Shown here one piece after another: positions 22,533-33,310 of a DNA stretch of 64,000 bases; position 1 is the first letter of the stretch, and each line of letters starts with the position of its first letter. Made by a program: the position numbers and the translations under genes. This DNA is from Melieria omissa (Eukaryota; Arthropoda; Insecta; Diptera; Ulidiidae). The stretch lies in assembly GCA_963971225.1 (NCBI GenBank), contig OZ020267.1, forward strand, positions 6,785,574 to 6,849,573. The letters run 5' to 3'. Under the pieces are notes generated by a model that saw nothing but the letters and a program-made list of their open reading frames with translations, made no database searches and was not told the origin of the DNA.

Positions 22533-23895
22533 TGTCCAATATTAATGAATAGATCACACAACCCTACAGTTCCATCTACTCAATGTCATGCTACCCTCTT
22601 CGGCATATAGGACAGTTGATCTTACGTCCAATATCAACGTATAAATTACTCTTGGTTCCATGCCGTACTCCCCTGTTAGGCACATAGAACAGTTGATCCA
22701 ACGTCCAATATCAACGTATAGATCATACCACCCTAGGGTTCCATCCACTCTATGCCGTACTTCCCTCTGCGATAGATATGACAGTTGATCTAACGTCCAA
22801 TTTCAGCGTATAGATCATACAAGTCTACGGTTCCATGCACTCCACGTCGTACTCCCCTCTTATGCACATCTGATAGTTGATCTACCGTCCTATATCAACG
22901 TAAAGATCATACAACCCTTGGGTTCCATCCACTCCATGTCGTACTTCCCTCTTAGGCACAAAGAACAGTTGATCCAACGTACAATATCAACGTATAGATC
23001 ATACAACCCTTGGGTTCCATCCACTCCATGTCGTACTTCCCTCTTAGGCACAAAGAACAGTTGATCCAACGTACAATATCAACGTATAGATCATACAACC
23101 CTTGGGTTCCATCCACTCCATGTCGTACTTCCCTCTTAGGCACAAAGAACAGTTGATCCAACATACAATATCAACGTATAGATCTTACAACCCTACGGTT
23201 CCATGCATTCCATGCCATACTCCCCTGTTAGGCACATAGAACAGTTGATCCAACGTACAATATCAACGTATAGATCATACAACCCTTGGGTTCCATCCAC
23301 TCCATGTCGTACTTCCCTCTTAGGCACAAAGAACAGTTGATCCAACCTACAATATCAACGTATCGATCATACAACCCTTGGGTTCTATCCACTCTCTGCC
23401 GTACTTCCCTCTTAGACAGATAGGACAGTTGATCTAAAGTCCCATTTCAGCATATAGATCATACAACTCTACGGTTCCATTCACTCCACGTCGTACTCCC
23501 CTCTTATGCACATAGGATAGTTGATCTACCGTCCTATATCAACGTATATATCATACAACCCTACGGTTCCATGCACTTTATGTCGTACTCCCCTCTTGAA
23601 CATATAGAATAGTTGATCTAGCGTCCAATATCAACGTATATATCATACAACCCTACGGTTTCATGCACTCCCTCTTCAGGCGCATAGAACAGTTGATCTG
23701 CCGTCCCATTTCAAGGTATAAATCAAACAATCTTACGATTCCATCCACTCCATGTCGTACCACCAATCTCAACACATATATAACTTTTGGTTCCATCCAC
23801 TCTATGTCGTAATTTTCTTTAGGAACATAGAACAGTTGATCTAACGTCAAATATCAACGTATAGATCATACAACCTTACGGTTCCATCCATTATA
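22533..23895. repeat. 92-bp satellite, about 15 units
   Basis: The word TCAACGTATAGATCATACAA recurs with an exact 92-bp spacing at about 22988, 23080, 23172, 23264 and 23356, and with near-92 spacing outside. Each unit runs: ACAACCCT-GGTTCCATCCACTCC, ATGTCGTACTTCCCTCTTAG, GCACA-AGAACAGTTGATC, and AACGT-CAATATCAACGTATAG. Units in the centre (about 22930-23360) are nearly identical, whereas edge units differ and one near 23750-23815 is shortened. This fits homogenisation from the centre. Minus-strand ORFs read through several units because 92 is not a multiple of three; they are not genes. Confidence 0.92.
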
Positions 23896-24900
23896 TTTCC
23901 ATTCCTTCAGATAGAGAAGCCCGTTTAACTTACATACAATCTTTTTATTTTCTCTTAGCATTAATTCCTTCACTCAGCACTGGGCGACTTTATATCCCAC
24001 TTTAAATTACGACTACGAAAAAAATGAATCTCCCAAAAAACACTCCGCCAGCTGCAGTCACTCACTGTGGACGCACTCACTAAATTGGCCGCTATCACTT
24101 TGCAAAGGCCTGTTGCCTCTTGGGCGCTGCCCACACTTTGCGTTTACATTTAGTCAGCACTTAACTCGATCTGAGATTTTATGTATTTTTCCTCAAATCT
24201 GTTGTGATGTGTACGCGCCGTAGTTTCGAATTTGTCTTTTAATGTTTCGTTTTTAGAAATCTTGCATTGCAATTTGTGTTGCATGCAGTCGATTTTGACA
24301 ACGCAGACACGAGTTGCTCAGCCGCTGCCAATTGGCTATGCATGACGAAGTGCTAACGATGCCATTGACGCGGTGGGACGGACGCATTTGCGATTTATTT
24401 GTTTGTCGCTTTGCATGTGTGTGTGTGCGTGCAAGTATTTATTTGTCATTTTATGACCGCTAAGTGATTTTTTCACAAATCGTGTGGCAGTAATTCGGGC
24501 CCGCCCGCGCTCATTTGTCGCACCGCTGTCGCTGCAGATGTGTGCCAGGTGTGGTGGCGGCCTCAAGGCTCACACACATTTTCCTTCGTTTCTTATTATA
24601 AATTGCCATATTTAAGGTTTTCTTTTTTTTTGGGGGGCTTGCATCTCGATTTTATTAATGCCAAAATAAGATTTTAATATTTGTGGACCTTGAACTCTGG
24701 CGTTGACACTTGGACTGGTCGTTGGGCTTTGCTTACTTTGTTGCTATTCGGAGGGATTTCGCAAGACTGCAGGTAGTAAATTTGTTATTGCTGCTCGATG
24801 CTTTATGGCACCGCAGACTTTAGCTGTGATTTATTTATTTATTTATTGTTTGTAAAAGGTGTGCGCTGGCTGTCGAAATGCAAAGTTGACCAATGAAATG
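23896..24900. other. Single-copy-looking island
   Basis: Balanced composition, CpG present, TGTGTGTGTGCGTGC at 24417-24430 and a TTTATTTATTTATTTATTG run at about 24831-24849. The minus-strand ORF at 24336-24566 has no motif. It is probably non-coding. Confidence 0.4.
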
Positions 24901-25400
24901 AGTCAGCGCGAATAGGAGTGTTTGATTTTAAGGACTCATTGATGACATTAGTGGATATGTTTCCCATTGGATGAAACTCCATGAAGATAGAATAACTTCA
25001 TGTAAAGTATAACTAACAGTTGAAATGTCTTTGATCAAAAAGGGCTTTTGTGACAAAAAATTTTGTATTTTTTTATGTATTTTGGAAATCCAAATTTCGC
25101 CTTGAAGCATTTAGATATCGTAGTTCAAAGCACGATTGGTTCTATATTGCTTTTCAGTAGGTATCAAGAGGCGGCATGAGGAGGCTTAATCCCAACTTTG
25201 AAAGTAAAGATTAGGGATTATTTGAACACTGTCAGATACAGTCAGAGATTGTTCACCAGATTTGGTATCATTCAAAACATATTTCCAAAAGAATAAACTT
25301 TGTTCAACAAGTAAGTAGACATCATTGATTGTATTCAGTTACTTTAGTAAAAACAAATCTAGTGCAGTTTTCTTAATCCAATTCAGTAAGGTCGTCCTTA
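24901..25400. other. AT-rich DNA, nothing recognised
   Basis: No gene, tandem repeat or inverted repeat was seen. Confidence 0.4.
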
Positions 25401-25465
25401 GGTTAGGTTGTAGTGGCTGCCCCTGTATGAGACACACTTAGACCTATTTATGGGCCCACAAATTA
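25401..25465 (-). repeat. LINE 3' end fragment
   Basis: AGGTTAGGTTGTAGTGGCTG followed by GAGACACACTTAGACC and GGGCCCACAA is the reverse complement of the LINE 3' tail found elsewhere in the window. It is truncated and diverged. Confidence 0.55.
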
Positions 25466-25609
25466 TCCCGTTTGAAATGTATATGCAACACTGTTTTTTT
25501 AAAGTCCTTGTTTCATCATTCATAAGAAGATTACAATAGATCTAACAGATCTCAGTATAAAACAAACTCTTTTCCATCTCAGTTGGTACTTTTGTGGATA
25601 TTATAGCTA

Positions 25610-25797
25610 ATGTAAGATAGGACAAAGAGTGGGCCTGCCTGTGAGATTCATGTATTTCTCAATTCCTTCATTTTGATAGCAATCGAAGCAGATGAGTGTT
25701 TCACCAAACCGAGCTAGGATTTGAACCTAAGGCCTCGGTATAAGAAGCCAGCGTGCTACCCACTGGACTATCGAGGCTGGTCGTTAGATATTCCCTG
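25610..25797 (-). mobile_element. tRNA-derived SINE relic
   Basis: On the minus strand, GATAGTCCAGTGGGTAGCACG fits a tRNA A box and GGTTCAAATCC, 30-40 bases on, fits a B box with a five-pair T stem (TTAGG/CCTAG). The acceptor and anticodon stems do not pair, so this is not a working tRNA gene. It is best read as the head of a tRNA-derived SINE whose body runs leftward to about 25610. The body end is a guess. Confidence 0.45.
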
Positions 25798-25880
25798 TAG
25801 ATACTGCTGTGTTGTCTTCTGGACTATGTGACCTTTCTATTCAGTCCGGGAAGTGAATAAAAGTGAGTAGAAAGTTAAAA

Positions 25881-26188
25881 GCCGCAGTAGCTCAGCTGGC
25901 TAGTGCGTTGGGCCGCGAGTCAAATGCGACGGTCGAGCATAGATAGGTTCAAGACTCAGTTGCTGCTAACCGAAGAAAACAAGAATGTTTCTTTCGGTGG
26001 CTGTCCTTTCAGCAGGAAATGGAAACCTCTGAAAGTAAAAACTGCCTATGAAAAAGCTCCCAACTCGCCGTTCGGAATCGGCATAAAACTGTAGGTTCCT
26101 TCCAACCTTGCTAAAATTCACACGCACAACATGGATGGGTGCGGTTAGCTCGGCCTTAAGAAGCCTCAAGAAGAAGAAGAAGAAGAAT
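25881..26188 (+). mobile_element. Full-length tRNA-derived SINE with target duplication
   Basis: The head GCCGCAGTAGCTCAGCTGG contains an A box (25888-25899), with a B box GGTTCAAGACTC at 25946-25957, so it carries an internal RNA polymerase III promoter. The middle (about 26005-26110) has CTTTCAGCAGG, AAATGGAAACCTC, AAAAAGCTCCC, CCGTTCGG-ATCGGC and AAACTGTAGGT, which resembles the 3' core of other dipteran SINE/LINE tails. This is recalled, not searched. It ends in an AAG-repeat tail (26168-26188). AAAGTTAAA flanks both sides (25871-25879, 26189-26197), a perfect 9-bp target duplication. The two ORFs crossing it are artefacts. Confidence 0.82.
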
Positions 26189-26199
26189 AAAGTTAAAGG

Positions 26200-26867
26200 T
26201 TCGCTAGCACTCCGAAATCTTTCTTAGCTTATTCTTCCTTCTTCTTCCTTGATAAGAAGCTGGTTCTGGTTCTCACAGCTGTGACAGCTGGTATCAGCTG
26301 CGTGCTTTCCAACGATCCAAAGGTCCCTGATGACACCAGTTATTCTTGGGTCATATTATTAAAAAGTTTCACGGTCCTCTTTTTGTTGTATGTTAACCAG
26401 AGCTATCTTCTAATTTTGCTAGATTCCATTCTCTGTCACCTAGTGTTAGCTTTAGCGAAAAAGTACTTACAAACTTTGTTCTTGATGGGACCCAGTGGGA
26501 ACGTAAACCATTAGTGCCTCACTTTCATCAAGAGCGAAGCCTCTACGGGTAAATTCTTTGGCTATCTCGTTTCTGGTAATGGTATCAAGATACATATACA
26601 GATTCATTAGAAACACACTGTTACTCTGACACATGGGAATTTTAATCTTAAATGGGAACATGAGCCACAAGGCCAGTGATGTCCTAGAAACGACCACATA
26701 ACCTATCTGCTAGTCTTTCTCCTTAAAAAGTCCACTAATGCACAAAGAGATGTCTCGCTGCGATGTCACATTGGGTCTGTAGTCCCTACTTATACTCATT
26801 CCCGAGGTTGTTTCGATGAAGAAGTTCGATGTCCATGTCTATATTAAAGACTACGTTCGAAGCCACT
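26200..26867. other. Unrecognised DNA, probably old retrotransposon
   Basis: Balanced composition and several ORFs of about 76 residues without motifs. It lies beyond the 3' end of the minus-strand LINE fragment that starts at 26868. No firm homology was seen. Confidence 0.3.
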
Positions 26868-27300
26868 TAGGTTAGGTTAGATCAAAGTGGCTGCCTGGGC
26901 ACGAGACTTGCCGAAAGACACACTCAGGCCGCAGGACCCATTGTGATACCATAAGGAAAAATTGATCTGACTTACTGCAAGTCGATGAACCTACAGAAGC
27001 CAATTTGTTTTGTGGATAAAACATATCAAGTCCCTTAAGTTAATTGATCTGAGGTCATCCAAGTTGATGAAGAATGGAGAGCCTAGGGACTGCCATCTTC
27101 GAATAGAGAGAGCCGGGCAGTGACAGAGATGGTGACTTATAGATTATTCCTTCTCTTCGTTTTCACAACTGCGGCAAATGTCTCAACTTAAGCATTTAGG
27201 GTCAAATATTATTTTCTGAAGGGCCTTAGAGAGATATCGGAAGTAGAATTATTGGATCAAATTGACCAAACCATATAAACTAGAAACAGTTTGAGCATTG
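26868..27300 (-). pseudogene. LINE 3' end remnant: CCHC tail plus 3' UTR
   Basis: On the minus strand, from about 27185 to 26995, one frame reads CRSCENEEKE, a stop, SISHHLCHCPALSIRRW, then a short stretch ending DLICFIHKTNWLL and a stop. The C-x-x-C...H-H-L-C-H-C-P-A-L pattern is the cysteine/histidine tail of insect LINE proteins with an RNase H region (Jockey/I/R1-like), and the trailing DL-FI-K-WL matches that C-terminus. One internal stop makes it dead. The 3' UTR follows (GGTATCACAATGGGTCC, GGCAGCCACTTTGATC) and ends in AACCTAACCTAAG at 26868. This is the clearest LINE tail in the window and is related to 8100-8612. Confidence 0.7.
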
Positions 27301-27600
27301 TGCCACCTCCTGGCACTCATTGAGAGCACTCACAGTGGGCAATAATGGGTCTTTGAGTGGAAGTAGCGAGTATCCCGTACACATTCACTGAACCTAACCC
27401 TACTTTTTTTTCGAAAAACTGCTTTATACTTTAAAGTTTCCAATCATAGCTTGGAACCAATTTAAGCATTTAATAGAAATGAGATTCTAGATTACGGCGA
27501 ATCTAATTTTTCGGCTAAAATTTCAAAAACACAAAAACATTGAATATTCTTTCATTTAGAATATTTTCCATTATTCTTTTTAATTTTAATTTCATTGCAC
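27301..27600. other. AT-rich spacer
   Basis: Nothing recognised. Confidence 0.4.
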
Positions 27601-29330
27601 CGCATGCGACTTCAAAGTGTTTAGTTTGTGTCTCATTACAGCTCAGTTTTTGTTTTGGAGCATGTTGTGGAAAATTGCTGTAACGAGTGCATTGTGGAAT
27701 TTTCAGATTTTCATTTCAGCAGCAAGCAACAAAAATCCGAAAATATGTTTTGGGCGCAGCAAAGCGAGCTGACCGCACCAAATGAAATGTCAAAATGTAT
27801 TTTACGTGCACTAAACGAAATAAATGGTAATTAATTTTGCAAAGTGTGGCACAACACTTTGGGACCAATGCGTTACATATGTGTGTGTGTGTGTGTGTGT
27901 TGGAGTGAGCAATGCAGTCAGTCTTAATGATGACGGCACTTCCGGTGCAATTAAAATTTTCGACAAAGAATTTCAGTGCAAAAAAATACACAACAACAAC
28001 ACGCTGCATTTAACGGTTCAACACACACACAAACACATTTGCAAAGCAGCTCGCTGTGGCTGTTGACAAGAGCCAGCCGACCGAAAGTCCTTCGCATTTC
28101 AAGCGCTGTCGCTGTCTGCGCGCGAGGGAATCAACGCTGCGCGTTGAGGGGCTGCGGCATTTGTTGGCCGCTGGTGCTGGTGGGCGGCTTTTATCAGTCA
28201 ACCAAGGCAGAACTGTGTCGCATTTGCCGCGCGAGTCTGGAGGCGGCGCCGGGGGCAGATGTAGGCGCGCCGACAAACGCACGAACGCATTGTGGCCTGG
28301 CGACAGCCGCAACGTGTGCCAAGTTCCTCCAGTGTGGCGCGTTGTGCTTGTTTAGGTGCCGCACCAGCCGCACCGCTTGGACCGACGTGCGGACACTGTT
28401 GGCCATTTAGCCAACCCACCAACGGCCATTAGACGGACGCGCGGCCTCCTTGCCTGACACTTATTGTATTTAATTAAAAGTAAATTTTAAATTTTGCACG
28501 CGGCAAATGTTCACAGCTACGCGTATATTTTGCATTTTATTTCAATGATTGCTGCGTGCGAATTTGTGCGTTTCGTTTTTTTTTTGCTGTGTTGATTTCA
28601 ATTTGTTTTTATTTCTTAATTTATTTCTTGTTGTTGCTATTATTATTACTAGTGCGCTGTTGGCTTTGCATTTGGGCTAAGTTTAGTTGTTTACGCCAAC
28701 GACGACAACAACGACGACTGTTGTCCGCTTTGCCATGTCCAAAAAGCACTTTGGCCACTTGCGCCTTTCGCCTCGTGCCACCACCGCCACACTTTGTGCC
28801 CGTTCTGTCAAGATATTTTTTTGGCTGCAGAATTGCAATCGTCCATGCGGCCGCCTGCTGCATGTCGGTGCGTTTATCTAGCAGCGCCAAATGTCCCAGC
28901 AGCCAACAGTCGCCACCGCCGCCGCCATTTTTCCAATGGGACAAGTTAATTTCTCTTGTAAAATGCGCGCAGTACAAAAATATAAAATTGCTGACCAGCG
29001 CATTGCTGATCGTGTTGTTGTTCTCGTTGTGCTGTTGTGCTGTTGTTGTAACAGCAAATGTAGTACAAAAGTGACCGCTTTAGACGTTTGTTTAGTGCGT
29101 GTAGCCGCAACATCACAACGTGGAATGAATGAAATGATAAATGATCCTTGCAGTGTGTCCGTCGCATTTGTAACACTTTTGAAGACAAATCACTTTTGGA
29201 AGACGGCTGACAAGCAACGGCCCGCGTAGGACTGTTTTTAGAGAGATCAACAGACAGACAAACGGACAAAGACATAGTACGATTCATACAGACAGCAATG
29301 CGGCCAACAGGTTCAACTCTGGGATTGTTT
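27601..29330. other. GC-rich island, CpG-containing
   Basis: The most GC-rich part (28040-28440) has many CpG dinucleotides, with a TG run at 27879-27900 and an ACACACACAAACACA stretch at 28020. Overlapping ORFs up to 172 residues lie on both strands (28556-29074 plus; 28946-29350 minus). None has a known domain, and codon-like bias is absent, so I do not call them genes. The island could hold a promoter or an untranslated exon. I found no convincing splice-site pair. Confidence 0.4.
27879..27900. repeat. TG dinucleotide microsatellite
   Basis: An uninterrupted run of about eleven repeats following CATA. Confidence 0.9.
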
Positions 29331-29939
29331 TTGGTTTGAGTGCCCAGCAAAAATATGATTCAATACTGGGATTATTTAGCATGAAATTTTGTGGCTTTTG
29401 GACTTTGAGTTTCTTTGAAGTAAGTTTTGGTTTGAAAACAAAAAATATGTCTTTTGGACTTTGAATTTCTTTGAAGAATATTTAGTTTAAGAGAGAAAAC
29501 ATTCTTTGGTCTTTGACTTCATGTTAAATAGTATAAGTTTTTTTAATTATTTTAAATTAATTTGGGTTCAAAAACAAAAAGATATCTTGATGAACTTTGA
29601 CGTTTTTTGAAGTAATTTTTGGTCTGAAAATCAAAAAAATTTCTTTTGGATTTTTTGGCTTAAAAGAATTTATTTTTTGGACATTCACTTCACTTTAAAT
29701 ATTAAGTATTAGTTACTAAATTTATTTGAAATAAATTCCGGCCTGAAAACAAAAAGATATTTTGATGAACTTTGACTTTTTTGAAGTAATTTTTAGTCTG
29801 AAAACAAACAAATTCTCTTTTTGAAGTAAGTTTTGGTTTGAAAACACAAAATATATCTTTTAAACTTTGAATTTTTTTGAGCATTGACTTTGACTTCACT
29901 TAAGATTATTATTTACTAAAGTTATTTTATTAAGCCAGA

Positions 29940-30153
29940 AGAAGACTTAAGTCTCTCGGCTCAGCTTTCTTTACCAGTCTAACCGAGCTATCGACTCTGA
30001 AATATCTCTGATAGCCAGGTTCATAACGGAATCTTCTTGGTTCTCAGCGCTGTAAGAGGGAGTCGCGCCATCCACTGTGGTATCACAATGAGACATAAGT
30101 TGTGCTTAAGTGAGCTTCTCACATAGGAGGCTGCCACTCCAACCTCACTTAAC
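29940..30153 (+). mobile_element. 5'-truncated LINE tail with 14-bp target duplication
   Basis: This 214-bp insert is bounded by identical 14-bp direct repeats, CTAAAGTTATTTTA, at 29926-29939 and 30154-30167. Its right part reads GTGGTATCACAATGAGAC, AGGAGGCTGCCACTCC and ends CTCACTTAACC. That is the plus-strand form of the LINE 3' tail seen in reverse at 26868, 25401 and 20166. Long target duplications and a fixed 3' end with a lost 5' end are the normal outcome of target-primed reverse transcription. It sits inside the older tandem array. Confidence 0.82.
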
Positions 30154-31152
30154 CTAAAGTTATTTTAAGTAAATTGCGGCCTGAAAATAAAGAGATATCT
30201 CGTTCGAACTTTGACTTTATTTCAAGTTTATTTTTGGTCTGAAACGAAAAACACCTGTCGGATTATACTTAACTTGAAGAATTTTTTATTTATTCTTATT
30301 TATTGAGTAAATTTTGGTTTCGAAAATCAAAAGATAACTCGATGCTCTTTCATGTTTGTTGAACTAAGTTTTGATCTAAAAGGAAAACATCTCTCTAGAA
30401 TTTTTAATTTAATTAAAGTATTACATTTTTTTTAATTTTTTTAGATAACGTTGGCTTAAAAACCAAAAAAATATCTTTTTCGGACTGTGACTTTTTTAGA
30501 AATAATTTTTGGTCTGCAAAGAAAAATCACCTTTCGTGCTCTGAATTCACTTGAAGTGTTACAATTGTTTTAATTTTATTAGAAAATGTTGTTCTAAACA
30601 AAATAACTTTGACTTTCTTTGAAGTAATTTTTGGTCCGAACAGAAAAAACATCTCTCGAATTTTGACTTCATTTGAAGTGTTATACAAATTTTAAATTTT
30701 CAAGTAAATTTCAGCCTAAACAAATATCTCTTTCGAAAAAATATCTTTGACTTTCTTTGAAGAATTTTTTGGTCTGAAAAGAAAAACCACCTTTCGGACT
30801 TAAAGTATTAAAAAGGTTTTAATTTTACAAGTAAATTTTGGCCGGAAACAAATATTTTGTTGATATTTTGACTTTCGTTGAAGCATTTTTTTGTCTGAAA
30901 AAAAACACCTATCGGACCTTAACTTGAATGATTATAATTATTTTTACATAGGGCTTTCCAACAAGAGGTGTTATTTTGGTATTCAAAGAAAATGCCATTT
31001 TTTGAGATAAATGATCTGATGTTTATCTCATAATAAAGAGGAAGGTATGCCGTTAATAATGAAAAACAATGACAGAACCATATCCTTTTCATCAATTTTC
31101 CATAACCAAATCGCAAAGTGGCTGCCCTATGTCCTCGATAGCCTCACGAGTT

Positions 31153-31416
31153 CTATCTTTGAGGTCTTGAATCGACGCTGGGCTGTTGGCTACACCTGAT
31201 CTTCACCTGATCGCCCCAAAGGAAGAAGTCGCAAGGTGTTAAATCACAAGATCTCGGTGGCCAATTGTGATCACCTCTTCCAGAGATAACACGGTCCGGA
31301 AACTTTTCCCGTAAAAGAGCAATAGTTTCATTGCTTGTGTGGCACGTAGCGCCGTCTTGTTGAAAGTAAACGTTGTCCAGATCAATACCATCCAACTCCG
31401 ACCTTAAAAAAGTCAT
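31153..31416 (-). pseudogene. Mariner-like transposase, C-terminal piece
   Basis: The 87-residue frame holds FQQDGATCHTSNETIALL and then WPPRSCDLTPCDFFLWG, the second and third catalytic aspartate motifs of the Tc1/mariner DDE/D domain. Forty-one residues separate the D of QQDG from the D of CDFF, a D41D arrangement. The peptide after FFLWG is out of frame and soon stops. The first catalytic motif is not present upstream, so a deletion joins this piece to the N-terminal piece at 31459-31689. Family placement beyond mariner-like would need a search. Confidence 0.8.
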
Positions 31417-31458
31417 AATTCCAAAGAACGACGAGGAATCGACAAACCTGGGTTTTCT

Positions 31459-31689
31459 TCAACACTTTGGGCTACAGCAGCAATATTCTGCACGGGTTTT
31501 ATTCTTTACATCACTAACTTGTCCCAACAGCTCGAATTTTTCCACCAATTTCTGTATTGCGGTCCGACAAGGTGCTTCACGACGACCAAAAAATGCTTTA
31601 GTTTTGCGAACTGTGACTGCAAGATTTTCACCATTTTTGTAGTGAATTTTAATAATTTCAATGCGTTGTTGAATCATGTATGGTTCCAT
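31459..31689 (-). pseudogene. Mariner-like transposase, N-terminal piece
   Basis: The 76-residue frame begins MEPYMIQQRIEIIKIHY and contains AFFGRREAPCRTAIQKLVEKF, which fits the first DNA-binding helix-turn-helix region of Tc1/mariner transposases (start motif 'QR--I---Y', then FGR, then I--LV-KF). It stops after residue 76, where the gene has lost its central part. The first catalytic aspartate, which would lie in the missing middle, is absent. The start is 110 bases inside the element, a normal place for the gene start. It cannot make an active enzyme. Confidence 0.75.
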
Positions 31690-32040
31690 TTTTAGTAATG
31701 GCGTAGTTTCTACTTGTCAAATGTCGAAAAATAAAAGCTTCAAAAGTGACAGCTACCGAAATACCGGGTGATTCAAAATAACACCTCTTGTTGGAAAACC
31801 CTATATTATACCAGCATAAGTAAATTTCGGCAGAAAAACGAAAAATATTTCGTGCGAACTTTGACTTTCTTCTAGAATTTTTGGCTTAAACGAAAAAACA
31901 TTTCTCGGTCTTTGAACTATTACAATTGCTTTAATAATATTAGAAAATTTTGGCCTGAAACCAAAAAATATCTCATTTGAACTTTAGTGATTTTTGGTCT
32001 GAAAAGATCAAAAAGATTATTATAAACTTTTGTCGGCACA

Positions 32041-32300
32041 AATGATTTCATATAATTATGAATGTATGTCCAAGGCACTTCTACAACTTGACAGTAATCC
32101 TAGGAAAATCCAACACACTTTTCTTTAGTACAAATTTGCAACAATGTTTTGCGAATGTGGGGCGCCAACAACCACATTTTGTCGCTGATGTTTATATCAC
32201 TCACGATTATTTTATAGCTTGCAATAAGAGATATTTAGCACTTAAGTCATTAGAGACTCTAATTTGAATTTTTTTTTTAGTGAATAGTTGACTGAATAAT
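32041..32300. other. AT-rich spacer
   Basis: Nothing recognised. A 69-residue ORF at 32058-32267 has no motif. Confidence 0.35.
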
Positions 32301-32309
32301 GATGAGATT

Positions 32310-32580
32310 TGTGAGCTATTCAAAGACATGGACGCAACGCAGCGAATTAACATCCATGTCTCCCGTATGGACGGTGAACCTTAGGAGGAAAAGGTATTCG
32401 ATGCAGTAAGTGGAGATCAACGGAGAGGAAGGAGACCATGTCTGCGGTGATGGGACTCAGTGGAGAATGCCCTATGTTCTCTTACTGTGACTACCTGAAG
32501 AAGACAGAGTTGCCTGGAGAGAACTTTTGCGTCAGAACATAACTCGGTAACGAGTTGTTATGGCCAATTAAGTAAGTTAG
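32310..32580 (+). pseudogene. LINE C-terminal remnant (GRRRP-LRW type)
   Basis: The plus-strand translation reads RINIHVSRMDGEP, a stop, EEKVFDAVSGDQRGRRRPCL, RWWDSVENAL, and after a frameshift AWRELLRQNITR and a stop. The order H-V-RMD...KVFD...G-RGRRRP-LRW-D-VE...WRE is the C-terminal end of reverse transcriptase proteins of several insect LINEs. It contains a stop and at least one frameshift, so it is dead. A second, shorter piece of the same tail may be at 58440-58515. Confidence 0.65.
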
Positions 32581-33310
32581 TAATTTAGTGCCTAAAAGGC
32601 CCAAAAAGTTCCTCCTAAACTTATAAAATGCTTGGCCAAACACAAACTATGGTAAAACTAAAACAACTATTCGGAACTAAGACATCTTCCTTGTATTTTT
32701 TTTATTTCAAATAAATTTTCTTTGTTGTTGCCATCATGTTTTTAGTGTTAAGATAAAAACAACGTTTGGCATCTTGAAGAACAACATTGTTGTTGTTGTT
32801 GTTATCATTGTACAATATCGTTTTCCGCGTTTGCAGTCGCGACGTGTTGCCATCAAGTGCGACAATTCTTTTTTGTCGTAAGCAAACAAAATTTGGGTCA
32901 AATTAATAACAGAAAATAAATTATTAAAAAACAAAAGAGACAAAAACAAAAAGCGCAAAGAACAAGACACAAATACAAGAATAGAAATAGTAGATGTGTA
33001 CGCTTGTCTGTCGGTTTGTTGGTCTGTTGGTGCGAAAAAATAAGCATACAAATTGATATCACACAAAGAAGATCACAAATCGTAGTAGTTTTTAGTTTGG
33101 TGTGCGTCAGGCAGCTGCGGCAGCGCCTCGCCGCAAACAATCGAAAGTCGAAGACGACGAGTACCAGACGCAGCCAAATTATTGTCGTCGAATGGGGCGA
33201 ATTGGGTGAGAAGCACTTTCGCTTTTGATTTGCGAGTTGGCGCGAAAAATTTGAATTGGCAGCAAAACAGTGCGAGCAGCTGGAGACAGTGGCACAATTA
33301 TAATGAGGGG
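32581..33310. other. Island with TTG runs
   Basis: TTGTTGTTGTTGTTGTTAT at 32788-32805 and balanced, single-copy-looking sequence. ORFs on both strands overlap and lack domains; the 139-residue minus-strand frame at 32898-33317 is not recognised. Confidence 0.35.

Larger units (their letters stand above)
30951..31801 (-). mobile_element. Mariner-like element, internally deleted
   Basis: The 851-bp element lies between TA dinucleotides (30949-30950, 31802-31803). Its ends are inverted repeats: left GGGCTTTCCAACAAGAGGTG continuing TTATTTTG, right (reverse complement) GGGTTTTCCAACAAGAGGTG continuing TTATTTTG, so about 28 bp with one mismatch. It carries two pieces of a transposase gene on the minus strand, listed separately. 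Intact relatives of this kind are about 1.3 kb, so roughly a third is missing. It inserted into the tandem array at 29340-32040, which continues on both sides. Confidence 0.88.
29340..32040. repeat. Degenerate tandem array, interrupted by two insertions
   Basis: A phrase close to CTTTGACTTTCTTTGAAGTAATTTTTGGTCTGAAAA-GAAAAA-CA recurs more than a dozen times with variable spacing of about 50-130 bp (for example near 29400, 29460, 29600, 29770, 30220, 30620, 30750, 30860, 31850). The array is split by a LINE tail at 29940-30153 and a mariner-like element at 30951-31801. Repeat units resume directly beyond each, so the array is older than both. AT-rich, with no coding signal. The short ORF at 29702-29899 is a product of the repeat. 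Confidence 0.75.

Noticed and set aside
22952..23164. Repetitive peptide-like ORF on the minus strand
   Set aside because: It reads across 92-bp satellite units, which shift frame each unit.
25718..25797. A possible tRNA gene on the minus strand
   Set aside because: A and B boxes and a T stem are present, but the acceptor and anticodon stems do not pair. Listed as a SINE relic.
28556..29074. A 172-residue plus-strand ORF with a hydrophobic start that looks like a signal or membrane segment
   Set aside because: The hydrophobic start comes from T-rich and TTG-rich sequence. Opposite-strand and other-frame ORFs overlap it and no domain is visible.
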